Below are positions 47,921 to 57,959 of a stretch of DNA of 64,000 nucleotides, one piece after another. Under the pieces are notes generated by a model that was not told where the DNA came from, did not search any database, and saw nothing but the letters and a program-made list of their open reading frames with translations. How positions within the stretch are numbered: the stretch's first letter is position 1; every line of letters starts with the position of its first letter. Origin of the DNA: Paragyromitra xinjiangensis (lineage: Eukaryota; Ascomycota; Pezizomycetes; Pezizales; Discinaceae); NCBI GenBank assembly GCA_038503065.1, contig JBCAMK010000016.1:1116001-1180000 (forward strand), read 5' to 3'. Made by a program: the position numbers and the translations under genes.

Positions 47921-48948
47921 AGGATGAGGAGTAGTTAGGAGAAGAGGGGTATAGTAGGGGAAGAGGGGTATAAGTCTAGCAGGTGTATTTTTTTATAGTA
48001 GGTAGCTTACAATCTCCACTCAAAATTAAATCGCGTTTTCGCCAAGCCCTCAAAACTCATGAACGAAAGCGGGAATCTACTTGCTATATGTCAAACTATT
48101 TGTCCTGGTTTATTCAGATTTTTTGATGCAGTATTCATAAATTAAAAAAAATCACAAACACACGAATCATGGGATATCACTCGGCCGCCTCGGCGCAGTT
48201 TTGACGTGATTTCACTTACTGATGTGTTCTAGTATACTCCTGGGGTATTCTGATATGTTATATTTATTATACTGGTGGTTTTGGGAAACCCTTTCTTGGG
48301 GTGGTTTCGGCTTAATTTTGACTTTCTGAATTATGACGGGATGGTCGCTATAGGCCGCCGTACTACCGTAGTATATACCCTTGAATACGACCCGAAAGTG
48401 CCCCGAGCTAGGCCTAATATGGTATGAAATGTGGCCAAATCATTAGTATTCTATCACTCAGAGGGTCGCTCGAGAATGCCATTCAAAAGACATGTGGCTT
48501 ATAAAAAGAGCGAACTCTTGAGTATGTCATCCAGTACTATATTAGGTCTAGCTCGGGGCATTTTCAAGTCGTATTCCGAGAGTGCATACGGGAGGTATAT
48601 GTAACATCGATCGACATTTAAGCTGTCTCCCTACTCTCTACAACGCGAGTTAATAAATCAGGTAATGTACCTTTTTAAGTAGAGGGAATTTTTATGGGTA
48701 AGGCGTTAGTGGGTAGATTAATGAATGAATCAATTGTGCTAACATCAGTAAATGAATCATCCTGCCTGCAAGATTTGTTTAGGTGTAAGGTGTTTGTAAA
48801 TGAGTTGGTAAATGCATTATAAAGAGCAAGAAGACTTGGGTGGGAAAAGAATTAGTCAACGCACTAGGAAAGCTAAAACAAGGGAAATTTGATGCCTTTC
48901 CATCCAGTAGTTCTTGACCTTTCGCGTCTTATATACTGAAAGCGACCT
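47921..48948. other. Intergenic, repeat-rich
   Basis: No gene visible. It holds the long inverted repeat at 48381-48578, listed separately, and small direct repeats around 47930-47970 (GAAGAGGGGTATA twice). Confidence 0.5.
48381..48578. mobile_element. Long imperfect inverted repeat (198 bp)
   Basis: The 44-bp arms lie at 48381-48424 and 48535-48578. The best block, GCCCCGAGCTAG, is identical in both. About 37 of 44 positions match, and most differences are C/T or G/A transitions. The 110-bp centre has no open frame. It fits a decayed MITE or foldback element; the real ends may lie slightly outside. Confidence 0.7.
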
Positions 48949-49541
48949 TTACGTATCTGTCAAATCCCTAATGGAACCTTCGTCATCTGCACTTGTCCCT
49001 CCGTACTCCAGCTTCCCCACAATTTGACCTATCAATTCGGCTATTTGTTGTGGTAGCGCGTCCCGAGTTCTGTTCTTGCATTCCGAACTCAGAAACCTAG
49101 GAGCCCCTTGATAGATGTCTACCTTCCAAGCATGTCGTAGCTACGCAGATCGAGCCCACTGTCATCAATCGCTGTGAAATTGATCTTCGTCCTCGGCGAG
49201 TCTGCATGAAAGTCGCATGGGAACGGAGAAAACTCGGGAAGTGGATATACGTCATTACCAAGGCCATTCCGATATGATGTCAAAACCCTCTCAAGGAAAT
49301 CAATAGCCACCGTATTCGTTGCAACCTCAGGGTTAGCTCTCTTTACTTGGGCTTCTGTGTCACCAGAAAGTCGCGAGCCGGGTTGAAATGACTCGTCTAA
49401 GGTCACAGTGCTAGTGCTGTCTGCTGCGGACATTGGGCTATCAGGGACAGACCCTAGAGAAGGGTTATGGATGATAAAGCTTTCTCGAGTTCCAAAGACT
49501 GAGCGGGACGCAACTTGTTGCGTTGCAGCCTGTTCGATGGT
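48949..49541 (-). CDS. Unrecognised gene fragment or multi-exon gene
   Basis: A - frame runs from an acceptor-like CCCTAG at about 49541 (reads TIEQAATQQVASRSVFGTRE) through the ATG at 49433 (MSAADSTSTVTLDESFQPG) to a stop at 49119. Beyond that stop, a coherent frame continues to a stop at 48949 (ALPQQIAELIGQIVGKLEYG). The two would be joined by removing 26 bases (49097-49122, GT..AG), shorter than known fungal introns. Upstream exons are likely but not resolved. The family is not recognised. The region reads as real protein by composition, but the structure is unsure. Confidence 0.35.
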
Positions 49542-50400
49542 CTAGGGAAGGCGTTTATAGAAGCTCCGAGGGCTCCCGACCCTTACGACGCCATGCCATA
49601 ATCCAAGACACTTATGCCTAGAGCCAATTCATAAAGAAAACTAGCGATTCTTCTCACTCAGGTAAGAAAACTTCCAGTATCCAAAGATGTTGATAATTTG
49701 TGAGCATCACAAAAAGTCACTCGCTGTTTGGTGTCAAACTAATCTTGTCGAATATAGGGTTCAGACGGTAGAGAAGGGGAAGCTTGATTGACAAACTGAC
49801 GACTCTAGCGTAAGCACGATTATATAGACTGTGTATGTATGCTAGAACTTTCCTCCGCCACAGTGATCCTCGGTTGGGAAGCCTATTTCCAGCAAGTAAC
49901 AAAGTAGGCAAGAAAAGACAAACAGACAGATAGAAGAATTTTCTTTAGGTAGACGGGGGGGAAAGAAAAGCAAGATCATCGAATTGTTCTTGTCTTATTA
50001 TGTAGCTATCTCTATACGGGTAATGTGATGATCTAGTATCTTTCAGGGGACATTCATATCGATTCGTGAGGTAGTGGAAGAAGTTCACTGCAGAATAGGA
50101 TTATTGAGGTTAACTTGACGGTCCTTTTTTGTTGCGGTTTTGATATATAACGAGGACGGCCTTTTCTCCTACAGAAAATAAGTATTACTGATATCGAAAC
50201 CCTTCCCTCCTCCCTTCAGTAATGCTGCAATAAAAAAAAGCTATATTCTCCTCTTTCCCGAGAGAGGGACCAATAGTCAAGATTTCAACTTTTTCCCGCA
50301 CCTAAAGCTCATGTAATTGTCTTCCTAGTGGATCTTTCCGATTGGGCTGTCGGCGAATTTCATTGGATCAAACTTGGGCTAGGCATCACCGTTAATCCAT
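49542..50400. other. Intergenic
   Basis: No supported gene. A short - frame at 49717-49911 is treated as chance. Upstream exons of the gene at 48949-49541 may be hidden here. Confidence 0.35.
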
Positions 50401-50404
50401 TATA

Positions 50405-50545
50405 TGATAAACCGCCTGCTATATATACGAGCTCTTTCCCAGACCAAAGCCTTTTCTTTTCTCCTCTCTCCTCTCTCCATCCACTCATCCATCCTCCATC
50501 CATCCATCCCCCTCCATACTAGAAAAGATACTAACTTTTCTAGAA
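50405..50545 (+). promoter_or_regulatory. Promoter-like segment with TATA-like box, CT-rich tract and intron 3' end
   Basis: A TATA-like CTATATATACGAG lies near 50418-50430. Some 30 bp on begins a CT-rich tract (50450-50515). Then comes GATACTAACTTTTCTAG (about 50527-50543), a textbook fungal branch site plus acceptor. This is the usual layout of an expressed + strand fungal gene, yet no clear protein follows. Confidence 0.4.
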
Positions 50546-50930
50546 TTGACCCATCGTGGGCAAAGGTCTCTTGGAGGGCATCCCTCCTTGGAAGGCCAGC
50601 CTCCGATGCGTAGCTCGCAGAGAGCCTCCGCAGCATCATGACGGTGCTGCGAGAGGCGCAGTGATTCAACAATTTGTGGTCGACACTAAAGTTGGGTGCG
50701 CAGGATTCGCTGTAAGTTCCTTCCTTCCTTCCTTTCCCTGGTTTTGTTTCTGCTGTAAATTTGATTGCTGATTCTTTGGTGAGAATAGGTTGATGGCTAC
50801 CTGGGGTTAGAGATGGGGGGATCTCTGCAGCGCTGGCGCTGCAGGGAGTGGAAATCGGACAAGTCCTCGTGCTGCTGGTCGGAACGTCGGGGCACAATTT
50901 TTGGAACTGTCGAGATCACTTGTTGATCTT
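50544..50930 (+). other. Possible spliced transcript with GC-rich hairpins
   Basis: After the acceptor at about 50543, a possible exon runs to 50713, where GTAAGT begins. A possible 76-bp intron ends GAGAATAG near 50789. Two hairpins are visible: GCCTCCGCAGCA pairing with TGCTGCGAGAGGC at about 50623-50656, and CTGCAGCG pairing with CGCTGCAG near 50826-50845. Frames here are short and unconvincing. It may be a noncoding RNA, the 5' part of a gene, or chance. Confidence 0.3.
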
Positions 50931-51676
50931 GACCACGTCGCTAGTATTGCACTTCTTCTAGCTGATGCTTAACTTTTTCATTGTTTTCCTGGCCGCTGTG
51001 CGAGGGAATGAGGAAATTGTTTGAACTTTCGGAGTTCATTGTCTGCTGCTGTTTTGCGATGGAATTTTCAGTTCGTAGATATGTTGGTGTTGCAGGTGTA
51101 AGTACGTTTGACGATATGTAATGGCTGAGATTCCTCATTATTGGTTGTTTAACGTATATATCACCTAGAGTTTCATCTTCCATCACGTCCATCATTGGGA
51201 ATATGCTTTTTCAAGCCTTTCCGTGGCTACTGATTCATAGTTTCTGCGATTTTGCGTCCTTGATATTCAGTGGTTCTTCTGGACGTGGTATCCGGCGAAA
51301 CGAAAGGGGTTGGGTGGTCCGTTATCGACGGCTGAGACGATCAAATATTTCGGGTTACTGGTAACAATTCACTCACACGATGAATAAAGAAGAAAAATCA
51401 ACTTCTAGAGTTTAGAGTAATACCTAATCTATCTATCTATTCATCTGCAGCTGGCACGGCTAACAACGATTGTGTAATGAAGTGATGATTGGAAGGTAGA
51501 TTGATGGCTGACTTCGTATGGTACTGTTCATCGTAGCGATTAATTCATTATTGCGATAGTTTTTGGCCTGAGCTATATAGGCTCTAGCTATACATCCGTA
51601 TCATTAACCGGAAATCCTATCGATTCCCCCCCCTCTACTTTCATCCGAATCACCATCCTCCTGCTCTTGCAGCCCC
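50931..51676. other. Intergenic
   Basis: No supported gene. An 84-codon - frame at 50941-51195 lacks family resemblance. Confidence 0.35.
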
Positions 51677-52117
51677 TTAGTTTTGTCTGGGCTTAACAAT
51701 CCCATCGTGAACGATATAGTGGACGATTGTACTATCCTCCGATACTACTGCTAACAACAATCTCTTTCCTCTCTGCTTTCCCTCCTTATTGATCCCCCAA
51801 TACCCCTCTGGTAGCGAGTCAAACACCTCCGCCCATCTCCTCAGCGTCCATTTCTCACGCAGATCAACCGGAAGAATCCACTCCTGTTGGCTACGTTCCG
51901 GTGCGTTTTTATCGTCGGCGGAGTACTCTGAAGCACAATCAGGATCGATGTAGACGGGATCGGGTGGTAGGCCAGTTATGAGTGGACGCGGGTAAGCCGG
52001 AGAAGTGTGGAGCTCGAGAGAACTCCAGTCAGCCTGGTGGAGGAGATTTTTGTGGACAGTTTGTAGGAGGTCGAGGAGGTGGGGAGAGGGGTTGCCGGAG
52101 GGGGGTGGGGCGGACAT
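51677..52117 (-). CDS. SEN15: tRNA-splicing endonuclease subunit Sen15
   Basis: This is a single-exon frame of 146 aa starting MSAPPPSGNPSPHLLDLLQT. The family signature is the C-terminal part: LREKWTLRRWAEVFDSLPEG and LLLAVVSEDSTIVHYIVHDG followed by IVKPRQN at the end, typical of fungal Sen15. Sen15 is a structural, non-catalytic subunit of the Sen2-Sen34-Sen54-Sen15 complex that cuts introns from pre-tRNAs. The start lies 83 bp from the ICP55 start on the other strand. Assignment is by recognition of the C-terminal motif; overall identity was not measured. Confidence 0.88.
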   Translation of the reverse strand: MSAPPPSGNPSPHLLDLLQTVHKNLLHQADWSSLELHTSPAYPRPLITGLPPDPVYIDPDCASEYSADDKNAPERSQQEWILPVDLREKWTLRRWAEVFDSLPEGYWGINKEGKQRGKRLLLAVVSEDSTIVHYIVHDGIVKPRQN

Positions 52118-52200
52118 GATGGATTCTGGTGATGATGGTGGGGTGGAGGTTGAAGAGAGGACCTAGTTGATGCAACCGCACCTCCCAGGAATTCACAACC
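52118..52200. promoter_or_regulatory. Bidirectional promoter, SEN15 / ICP55
   Basis: Only 83 bp lie between the two start codons. The segment is rich in GGTGGTG-like purines on the + strand. Either the leaders are very short or transcription starts within the neighbouring coding region. Confidence 0.6.
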
Positions 52201-54356
52201 ATGCAGCGTCGATCGTGGATAACAACATTTCGTCGATTTTCGTCACCAAGACCTGCGGTTTCTCGCCTGAATTACGCTTCAATTGCACCGAGATATTGCT
52301 ATGATGCTCCCCGACGATGTCTCTCGTCAGATGCGAGTGCGCTAAAGCTGCGTTTCGGCCAGCCTACCTTCGAAACGCATCCGCATCTTTTGAAAAGCGG
52401 TGAAGGTTTTCCCCAAAAATTCTTGACTTTTTCGCAATTATATTTCTAGCCTCGACTAACACAGCCGCAGTAACTCCGGGATGTTCCGCACTCGAGTATG
52501 CAATGCGAAGAGCAAAGCTCGCTTCAGAGTTGCCTGACGGCGGGTTGGCAATCTGTACTTCCTCATATGTCAAGTACCGATCTGGGCCTGTATTCTACGA
52601 GTTCCACCAAGACCCTGATTTCTACTACTTGACTGGTTTTCTGGAACCAGAAGCTGTCTGCGTAATTGGTATGAGTAATCCCTTGCCCTGAGAATAGTTG
52701 GGACGATAAAAAGCTTATTTTCGAGAAGAAAAGACTGGACCTGACGGGGACCATATATTCCATATGTTTGTCCGCGAAAAGGACGACAAAGCCGAATTAT
52801 GGGATGGCGCACGCTCAGGCGTGCAAGCTGCAGTTGACGTTTTTAACGCTGACGAGGTAAGGTTCCAGTCCCAGAATCCAAAGCCCGTTGTTAATATCTC
52901 TAGGCGGGTGATGTCGACCACCTTCATACCCACCTTGCACCTCTCATCGAAAAGGCCGAGACGATCTACGCTGATGTGAACCTAACTCCCCGGCGCCCAG
53001 CTTCCGTTTTCAGCTCCCTCTTTTCCTCTGGAGGCCCCGACAGCTTGAGTTTTGCTTCGCTGCTGGATGGGAAACGCACAGTACCACTTAAGTCCCTCAT
53101 GCACAAGCTGCGAGTCTTCAAGAGTACTTCAGAGGTGGCAAATATGAGAAATGCGGGGAAGATATCGGGGAGGGCGTTCAATATGGCGATGCAGAATAAG
53201 TTTACGAAGGAGAAGGATCTGTGGGCCTTTTTGGAGTATCATTTTAAGGTTGGAGGATGCGAGAATTCGGCTTATGTCCCTGTAGTAGCGGGTGGACAGG
53301 TATATTTCCCCGGTGGTGGTGAGGAGTGGTGTTGTGCTGAGATGGTGGTGTAGAATGCGTGCACTATTCATTATACTAGGAATAATGATGCCTTAAGGTG
53401 AGAGTTTTTTTCCTTTCCTTTTCAATCACAACTCCACTGCGATGGAGAGCACCGAGTTTATTACCAGCTTCAAGGCCTATACGCAACGGGGTCGGTTATT
53501 TGAAGGAACTCTTCCCAAATTCCCGAACTACCAGCCCCTCTACTTTTCTCTCAATTACTAAATTACCTTTCCAGGGACGGCGAAATGGTTCTTGTCGATG
53601 CTGGCGGAGTAAGCCACTTCTCCTCTCCTCTACTTTATATTATCTAACTGATCCAGCAATACGGTGGCTACACAACCGACATAACACGCACCTGGCCTAT
53701 CTCCGGCCGCTTCACTCCCGCGCAACGTGACCTCTACCAGGCGGTCCTTAACATACAGAAACGCTGCGTAGCATTGTGTCGTGAAGATGCAAAAATATCA
53801 CTCGACGAGCTTCACAGTGTTGCAGAGCTCGGACTGAAGGATGAACTCAAAGGGTTAGGGTTCGATGTCTCGGGTCGAGTATGATTTCCCTCCTCCTAGA
53901 TTGAGTTTAGGGTGTCCTATGATACTGATGAAAAGAATAGGCTATGGAAGTGTTATTTCCGCACCATTTGGGACACTTTGTGGGTATTGATATTCATGAT
54001 TCGGGGAGCTATTCGAGGAATATGAAATTGAAGACTAGTCAGTGTGTTACTATTGAACCGTAAGCTTACATTCTGGGATCCTACTCTTTGGTCTCTTTTG
54101 GCTAAAAATCTACTCGTAGTGGAATCTATGTTCCGGATGATACACGGTGGCCAAAACACTTCAGAGGTATGGGCGTGAGGATAGAAGATAGCGTCTGCGT
54201 TGGGGAGGAAGGGCCAATTGTGCTGTCGGTAGAGGCGGCCAAAGAGGTACGTGTTTTCAACTGAACTGAATTTACTTGACAAGGCTTAAATGATATGATG
54301 CTGATTATTATTAGGTCGTTGATATCGAGGCTCTTGGTGAGAGCTATGCTCAATAA
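52201..54356 (+). CDS. ICP55: Intermediate cleaving peptidase Icp55 (mitochondrial Xaa-Pro aminopeptidase, M24B)
   Basis: Ten exons: 52201-52405, 52471-52668, 52729-52856, 52904-53299, 53354-53397, 53575-53608, 53657-53878, 53941-54059, 54120-54246 and 54315-54356. All phases agree, giving 504 aa. The N-terminus is Arg/Ser-rich without acidic residues (MQRRSWITTFRRFSSPRPA), fitting a mitochondrial presequence. An AMP_N-like domain follows (TPGCSALEYAMRRAKLASEL, HQDPDFYYLTGFLEPEAV). The five metal ligands of the pita-bread fold are present: D332 (VDAGG), D343 (TTDITRTWP), H421 (HHLGHFVGIDIHD), E448 (TIEPG) and E471 (RIEDSV). Icp55 removes one residue from mitochondrial proteins after MPP cleavage, stabilising them. 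Exon 6 is only 34 nt and intron 5 (177 bp) is the longest. Confidence 0.95.
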
Positions 54357-54790
54357 ATGTGCATGTTCCCCCGAAACATTTAGGTTTAGTATTAACAGAT
54401 CAATCCCTCCACTTTGTATAGTATATGAGATATTTTGATAGCCTATAAATGTATTAAAATAATTGTTCCTCGGAAGTGCAATGTTGGTAGGACTTAAAAT
54501 CAAGGGGCCTTAGAAATGTCACTCTGGATTGAGGTTTCAAGGGGCGTACGCTCATGCTCACCAGAAGCTACTTCATATCTGTACAAAGCCGTGGTAAAAC
54601 GAAAGAGTTTCTATATAGTTAAGCAGTTGAATTCGCGAACTCACTCACCAACTACGGTAGTGGCTGCTAAAACGCGTCAAACCTGGATGTCTTGGCACTA
54701 ACGTCAACACCAAACGAACCATAATCACAAGCTCCACAACGACAGCTAAGCTCCTCCGCCCAAGCCCCACAAATTGCCCGACCTCCAGCC
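54357..54790. other. Intergenic between ICP55 and VPS45
   Basis: This is the ICP55 3' flank and the VPS45 promoter. Small frames here are shadows or chance. Confidence 0.5.
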
Positions 54791-56891
54791 ATGGATATCG
54801 TACTCGCCGTATCCAATTACTTGGGCAAGATGGTGTCCGCGGATGGAGCCGCTGGCTCCTCCGGCAAGATGAAGATCCTCCTCCTCGACAGCGAAACGGT
54901 CAGTTCGCACGAATATTACCCCACGATGCCCCGCCACTATCTGACTATTCAGTGAGCAGGTCTCCATCGTGTCCACCGCTATCACCCAGTCAACTCTTCT
55001 CAGCCATGAGGTATACCTTATCGAGTTCGTCCCCACTCCTGTCTTACTAGGTATCGTCGGGTACTGACTATCACTGTGAAGCCGGTTAGACAATGCCGAC
55101 CGAGAGAAGATGCGGCATCTTCGGTGCCTCTGCTTTGTTCGCCCGTCATCGGACGCTATACAGTTCCTTATTGACGAGTTCCGGGACCCGAAGTACGGGG
55201 AATACCACATCTGTACCTGAGCCCATCCTTCTATTGGTACCCGAGGACCAGTGGAGCTAACTAGGAACTATACATAGACTTCAGCAACATCGTTAAGAAA
55301 TCTGCTCTTGAGCGTCTCGCTGAAGCAGATGACCATGAGGTTGTCCGCGTAGTCCAGGAATACTTTGCAGACTATCTCGTCATAAATCCAGATTTATTCT
55401 CGCTAAGCTTAGGAGGTCCACAGAAGAGAATCTGGTCGTCAAGTCCAGATATGTGGAACACAGATTCACTTGCACGAGCGAGCGATTCGGTTCTAGCAGT
55501 TCTATTAAGCTTGAAAAAGAAACCGCTGGTTAGATACGAGAAGAATAGTGCTCTTGCGAAAAAGCTGGCGGCGGAGGTGAGGTATCAGATGGGCCAGGAG
55601 GATCAGTTGTTCGATTTTGGCAGGAGGGCAGATACGGCACCAATACTGTTGATTTTGGACCGCAGAAATGACCCTGTTACACCGTTACTTTCGCAGTGGA
55701 CTTATCAGGCGATGGTGCACGAATTGCTAGGTATTCAGAATGGGCGTGTAGACTTATCTGCAGTCCCAGATGTAAGGCCAGAGCTGAAAGTAAGTCCCGA
55801 AACTCTTTAATCCGTGTCCTTCTACTGGGATATGTTTTTAACTTCTTTAATACAGGAAATCGTACTATCTCAAGATCAGGATCCTTTCTTTAAGAAAAAT
55901 ATGTACCTCAACTTTGGCGACCTAGGAGGCAATATCAAAGACTACGTCGACCAATATCAACATAAAACCAAGTCAAATATGAATATCGAAAGTATCGCTG
56001 ACATGAAGCGGTTCGTCGAGGAATATCCCGAGTTCCGTCGGCTGTCCGGAAATGTCAGCAAGCACGTCACTTTGGTCGGTGAGCTCAGTAGAAGAGTCGA
56101 AAAGGATAATTTATTAGAAGTCAGCGAGCTAGAGCAAAGTCTTGCTTGCAATGATTCTCATGCAACTGATCTAAAAACCATTCAACGATTGCTACAATCT
56201 AACATCCCCAGCGAAAATAAAGTTCGCCTCGTAGCACTATACAGCCTCCGCTACAGCAACCATCCTAATAATGCCATATCTGTCCTCCTTGATCTTTTAT
56301 CTGTAAATGGTGTCGCCCAAAATCGCTTCAACACAATCCCCAACCTTCTCGCCTACAGCGCCTCCGTCAAACGCCAAGAGGACCCCTTTGAAGTGGAATC
56401 CATCTTCTCACGAGCACGTACCGGTTTTAAGGGCCTTAAAGGTGTTGAGAACGTATATACACAGCATACGCCACGGTTAGAACAGACTTTAAATAATCTC
56501 ATTAAGGGCCGTCTTAAGGAGCAAACTCATCCGTTCGTGGAGGGAACTGGAACAAGGGATAAGCCACAGGATATTATTATTTTTATGGTTGGCGGAACCA
56601 CATACGAGGAGGCGAAGTTGATAGCGCAGGTTAATGCTTCTACGCCAGGGATAAGGGTGGTGCTGGGGGGGACAAGCGTATTGAATAGTAAGACGTTTTT
56701 GGATGTAAGTTCTTCCCCAATTAATTCTTGGTTTGTGAAATGCAGCTCGGTTGCACGAGAGCATTCACGTTTATCTGCGAAGCACAAACTAATAATTACT
56801 TAAGGAAATCGATGATGTCGTGTCTACATGGCCGGCGCCGGAACCAAGGACTGCTGCAGGAAGGCTGAGGAGGGAGGTTGGCGGCAGATGA
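54791..56891 (+). CDS. VPS45: Vacuolar protein sorting protein Vps45 (Sec1/Munc18 family)
   Basis: Six exons: 54791-54898, 54960-55024, 55082-55212, 55278-55789, 55856-56704 and 56805-56891. All phases agree, giving 583 aa, the normal size. The N-terminus MDIVLAVSNYLGKMV and the motifs MKILLLDSETVSIVSTAITQ, VYLIDRLDNADREKMRHLRC and CFVRPSSDAIQFLIDE are typical SM protein. Domain 2/3a shows ILLILDRRNDPVTPLLSQWT and TYQAMVHELLGIQNGRVDLS. Near the end come IIIFMVGGTTYEEAKLIAQV and VVLGGTSVLNSKTFLDE. Vps45 binds the syntaxin Tlg2 and drives fusion at trans-Golgi and endosomes. Exon 6 encodes only the last 28 residues. Confidence 0.96.
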
Positions 56892-57959
56892 ACATACCGC
56901 TCAGGCAGATTATCAACCTTTTAGTGTCTATACCTGAAAGCCAGCTAAAGTATGCTGGGCCGGATTTTGCGAATCCTTGACTTTTCTGTCTTTTGTTTTT
57001 GCTTTGAGGAGATTTTACTTGTTGGCGTTAACGGTGATGCGGGAGTCATGATAAATATTATGTATAAATCATCTCAATAAATAGCCGTAGTAAAAAGGGA
57101 AATGGTCTTAAGGTTCAAAATGACGCTAAGCCAAGGGAGGATCAAGATGTAATTGCGAGCTCAAAGAGGATTAGATTAGTAACCAGATGCATTAACAACG
57201 AAAACTATCAGTAATCGATAACTGAGGCCCAGTGGTTGGACTACCAGATGAACAGGATCAAGCCTCTACCTAATCGACAGAACGCAATCTTAAGTTTCTT
57301 CCTATAGGGTTTGTCGTGATGCTTTGCCTAAATACCGATTTCCATATTCAATCACAATCGCAGACCATAGGTAAAACTAGCAATAATAATCACGCACAGC
57401 CGGCTGAAACCCCTCTTCCCACCCCCAGCCTCCTATAGATCTCAAAAATTTTGAGCCTTTTGGCATCGAATATTCAATTTTGTTCCGGCAGGATTTAGTG
57501 GGGCCTGGTAGTCGTTACACTGAACCTACATGTATGTATGTGCAGTTCTGCCCGCAAAGTCTTGGCACCCTCCTCTCCTTTGAGCACGACTACCAGCGGA
57601 TTGGGGTTATAATTTCTATGAGAGATCACTATACAAAGTGTTGAATGTTATCTAGCAGGTCATTATTTACGTAATTTTCCTCTTTTTATTTATTATTCTC
57701 TAGCTCGGTCTACACCTTTCCGGTTATGACTCTCATTAGGTTGTAGGTTGCCAGAGCTTTCCAGATGTGACTGTACCTATCGTATGATAATATCTTCAAG
57801 ATCGTATCGGTAAGCGGCTGGCCCAATTCAGTAATCAAAGATTGTTTCTTAGCTTACATCAGATGGGCCTCAGCCTCTTGCGGGGCCAGCAGATGGCATT
57901 TGCCTCAACCCCACCTAGAAGTCGATTCCTATCCTTCAGGACCAGAAAGAACTCGGAAA
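56892..57959. other. Intergenic upstream of the NLR-like gene
   Basis: No supported gene. One TACATGTA palindrome lies at 57527-57534. The frame entering the NLR-like gene is open from 57900 but has no ATG before 57960. Confidence 0.45.

Noticed and set aside
50400..50897. 165-codon - strand frame
   Set aside because: It lies opposite the promoter-like and splice-like signals and has no start context or family resemblance.
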